DNA of 64,000 nt from Nocardia xishanensis NBRC 101358. Its GTDB lineage: Bacteria; Actinomycetota; Actinomycetes; Mycobacteriales; Mycobacteriaceae. Position numbers and translations under genes: made by a program. The stretch spans positions 1 through 64,000 of the forward strand of contig NZ_BDCF01000008.1 in the NCBI RefSeq assembly GCF_001613365.1, read 5' to 3'. Of this stretch, positions 62,723 through 64,000 are shown piece after piece. The notes under the pieces are model-generated. The model was not told the DNA's origin. It ran no database searches and worked only from the letters and a program-made list of their open reading frames with translations. The first letter of the stretch is position 1. Every line of letters begins with the position of its first letter.

Positions 62723-62734
62723 CTAAGGTCAGAT

Positions 62735-63229
62735 CTAGTAGGAGCAGATGCCGTCGTGGGTCTGGGCCGACACGACACCGCCACAGGCGTGGATGACCCC
62801 GCGTGATCCGGCATTGTCGGCCCGACAAGTGAGGGCGGGACGAATGCCGAGACCGACTGCCAGACATAGTGTTTGGCGCAGAATCTCGGTTCCGTACCCG
62901 CGCTGGCGGTGACGGGGATCGACGATGTAGCCGATGTGCCCACCCCACCGTGTCAGTTTCTCGGTCAGCCGGTGGCGGATATCGCTGCTACCCACCAGCA
63001 CGCCGCCGAGGTCGGCGACGAGGAAGGTGTAGGGCACTGCACCTGCCGCCAAGCCGACGCCTGCGCGCGCGTTGTCCTGGACGAGCAGGTAGTCCGGCCA
63101 GGCGATACCGGGCTGGTAGTCCTTGGCGAAGGCAGTGCCGTCGTTAACGATCGCCGCCCGTAGTTCGAGGAAGGCCTCCTCGTCGTGTGGTCGCAACGTT
63201 CGCACGATCAGGTGGTCAGCCTTGGTCAT
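62735..63229 (-). CDS. GNAT acetyltransferase
   Basis: The 164-residue protein starts MTKADHLIVRTLRPHDEEAF. It has YIVDPRHRQRGYGTEILRQT as acetyl-CoA loop and DNAGSRGVIHACGG near the end. It is closely related to domain 2 of the twin-GNAT at 44651 (FAKDY, GSSDIRH, WGGHIGY). The substrate is unknown. It lies 1 kb from the second copies of repeats C and D, as the twin-GNAT lies next to the first copies. Confidence 0.82.
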   Translation of the reverse strand: MTKADHLIVRTLRPHDEEAFLELRAAIVNDGTAFAKDYQPGIAWPDYLLVQDNARAGVGLAAGAVPYTFLVADLGGVLVGSSDIRHRLTEKLTRWGGHIGYIVDPRHRQRGYGTEILRQTLCLAVGLGIRPALTCRADNAGSRGVIHACGGVVSAQTHDGICSY

Positions 63230-63305
63230 GGGCCCCGATGTTGATGTGGTGACTCCGCACGCGCAACTGGATTTCGGGAACATCTCCGCCATATGGTCGA
63301 CCTCG

Positions 63306-64000
63306 CTATTCGTGCGAGTAGGTCCAGTTCGTGCCGGTGCCTCGGTACTGCTCGACGGAGATGGGTTCGACGCCGGGTTTCATGTGGTCGAGGTAGAGCT
63401 GTCCGTGGAGGTGGTCGACTTCGTGGGCGACCAGGCGCGCGAGACCGCGATCGAACACGGTGATCCGGGTGGTGCCGTTGATGTCGGTGTGTTCGACGTG
63501 GATCGTCAGTGGTCGCGGTACCCGCCCGCGCAGGTCGAAGAAGCTCAAGCACCCTTCGTATTGCTCGTCTTCACCGCTGGTTTCGACGATGCGGGGGTTG
63601 AACAGGGTGATGGTGCCCCCGGTGGGGGTGCGCACGATCGCTGCGGCACGGCTGATCCCGATCTGGGGTGCGGCGATGCCCATTCCCTTGCCGAACACGT
63701 GTGCCTGGGCTACACGTTCGGCGGCCGAATTCAGTTCGGCGACGACACGGCGGGCGTCTTCGGCTTCGGTCGGCAGGTCGAACGGGCGCGCGATCTGGCG
63801 CAGGATCTCGTCACCTTCTTGGGCGATGCCGAGGCCGGCCATGACTTTGCTCGGTGGGGTGCGTTCGTCGTCGTTGCGGCCGCGGAAGTCCCATTCGAGG
63901 CGGTAGCGCGCGTGCAGGGGCGGGTCGTCGGTGGACCAGGCGTAGATGTGGCGGTCCTGCTCGGCGTGATGGGTGATGGGCGTGGGGAATGGTTGGCCCT
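63306..64000 (-). CDS. Peptide deformylase, running off the window
   Basis: The frame carries GMGIAAPQIG, EGCLSF and HEVDHL, the three metal and substrate motifs of peptide deformylase, which removes the formyl group from new proteins. An internal ATG at 63842 would give a normal 178-residue enzyme. The frame is open to the window edge with coherent sequence (DRHIYAWSTDDPPLHARYRL, WDFRGRNDDERTPPSKV), so the native protein probably has an N-terminal extension. An extended deformylase beside acetyltransferase and zinc-protein genes may be an accessory copy. Confidence 0.82.
   Translation of the reverse strand, partial: GQPFPTPITHHAEQDRHIYAWSTDDPPLHARYRLEWDFRGRNDDERTPPSKVMAGLGIAQEGDEILRQIARPFDLPTEAEDARRVVAELNSAAERVAQAHVFGKGMGIAAPQIGISRAAAIVRTPTGGTITLFNPRIVETSGEDEQYEGCLSFFDLRGRVPRPLTIHVEHTDINGTTRITVFDRGLARLVAHEVDHLHGQLYLDHMKPGVEPISVEQYRGTGTNWTYSHE

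Noticed and set aside
1..64000. tRNA genes, rRNA genes and intact insertion sequences
   Set aside because: None could be recognised by eye; no transposase DDE motif or cloverleaf was convincing. A tRNAscan or ISfinder search would settle this.

Overview
The window is high-GC DNA from a mycolate actinomycete, most likely a Nocardia or close relative. The evidence is strong GC bias at codon third positions, frequent GTG starts, abundant XRE-TPR regulators, SAV2177-type methyltransferases, DUF4254-like proteins, and a MobF relaxase-helicase of the type found on actinobacterial plasmids and integrative elements. No rRNA, tRNA, CRISPR array or intact insertion sequence was seen. The genus is an inference from gene content only.

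Layout. (1) 0-3 kb: a zinc-ribbon membrane protein and broken genes (ATP-dependent DNA ligase remnant, PP-loop sulfotransferase-like gene with an internal stop). (2) 3.06-7.67 kb: a complete CBASS-type anti-phage locus. A transmembrane SAVED effector lies on the minus strand, divergent from an operon of CD-NTase, E2-like, E1-like and JAB genes joined by overlapping start and stop codons. E2 and E1 are separate proteins instead of the usual Cap2 fusion. (3) 7.85-24 kb: element backbone. Two tandem modules each pair an amidoligase carrying ten CxxC knuckles with a class II glutamine amidotransferase. Small unknown genes follow, then a frameshifted DprA, ParB-like protein, two DUF4192-type proteins, SSB, and a stand-alone relative of the relaxase C-terminal region. 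Strong hairpins sit in most intergenic gaps. (4) 24-30 kb: a 2014-residue MobF relaxase-helicase, preceded by a pyrimidine tract and short direct repeats that could be an oriT.

(5) 30.4-33.6 kb: a 1046-residue protein joining methyltransferase, HIT, P-loop kinase, SGNH hydrolase and GNAT domains. (6) 34-36 kb: a GIY-YIG/T5orf172 gene and an integrase remnant. (7) 35.6-41.6 kb: an XRE-TPR regulator, creatininase-family hydrolase and NUDIX hydrolase on the minus strand, divergent from an operon of radical SAM enzyme, DEDDh exonuclease, small NTPase and aldo/keto reductase. A 19-bp palindrome lies in the shared promoter region. (8) 41.8-50.2 kb: a mosaic of intact genes (TrmO, twin GNAT, peptidase E, GNAT, XRE regulator) and remnants. 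(9) 50.4-55.2 kb: about ten tightly packed small genes, including four apparent DUF4254-like paralogues. (10) 55.2-64 kb: cold-shock protein, TetR regulator, SAV2177 methyltransferase, HIT protein, broken NYN-LOTUS and NUDIX genes, an ECF sigma factor with a coupled partner, a GNAT and a peptide deformylase running off the window.

Direct repeats shared between distant parts of the window (30.25/36.02, 42.67/56.37, 43.82/61.48 and 46.12/61.69 kb) and two integrase scars indicate repeated recombination. Several genes carry single-base frameshifts. They may be decaying genes or assembly errors, and read mapping would decide.
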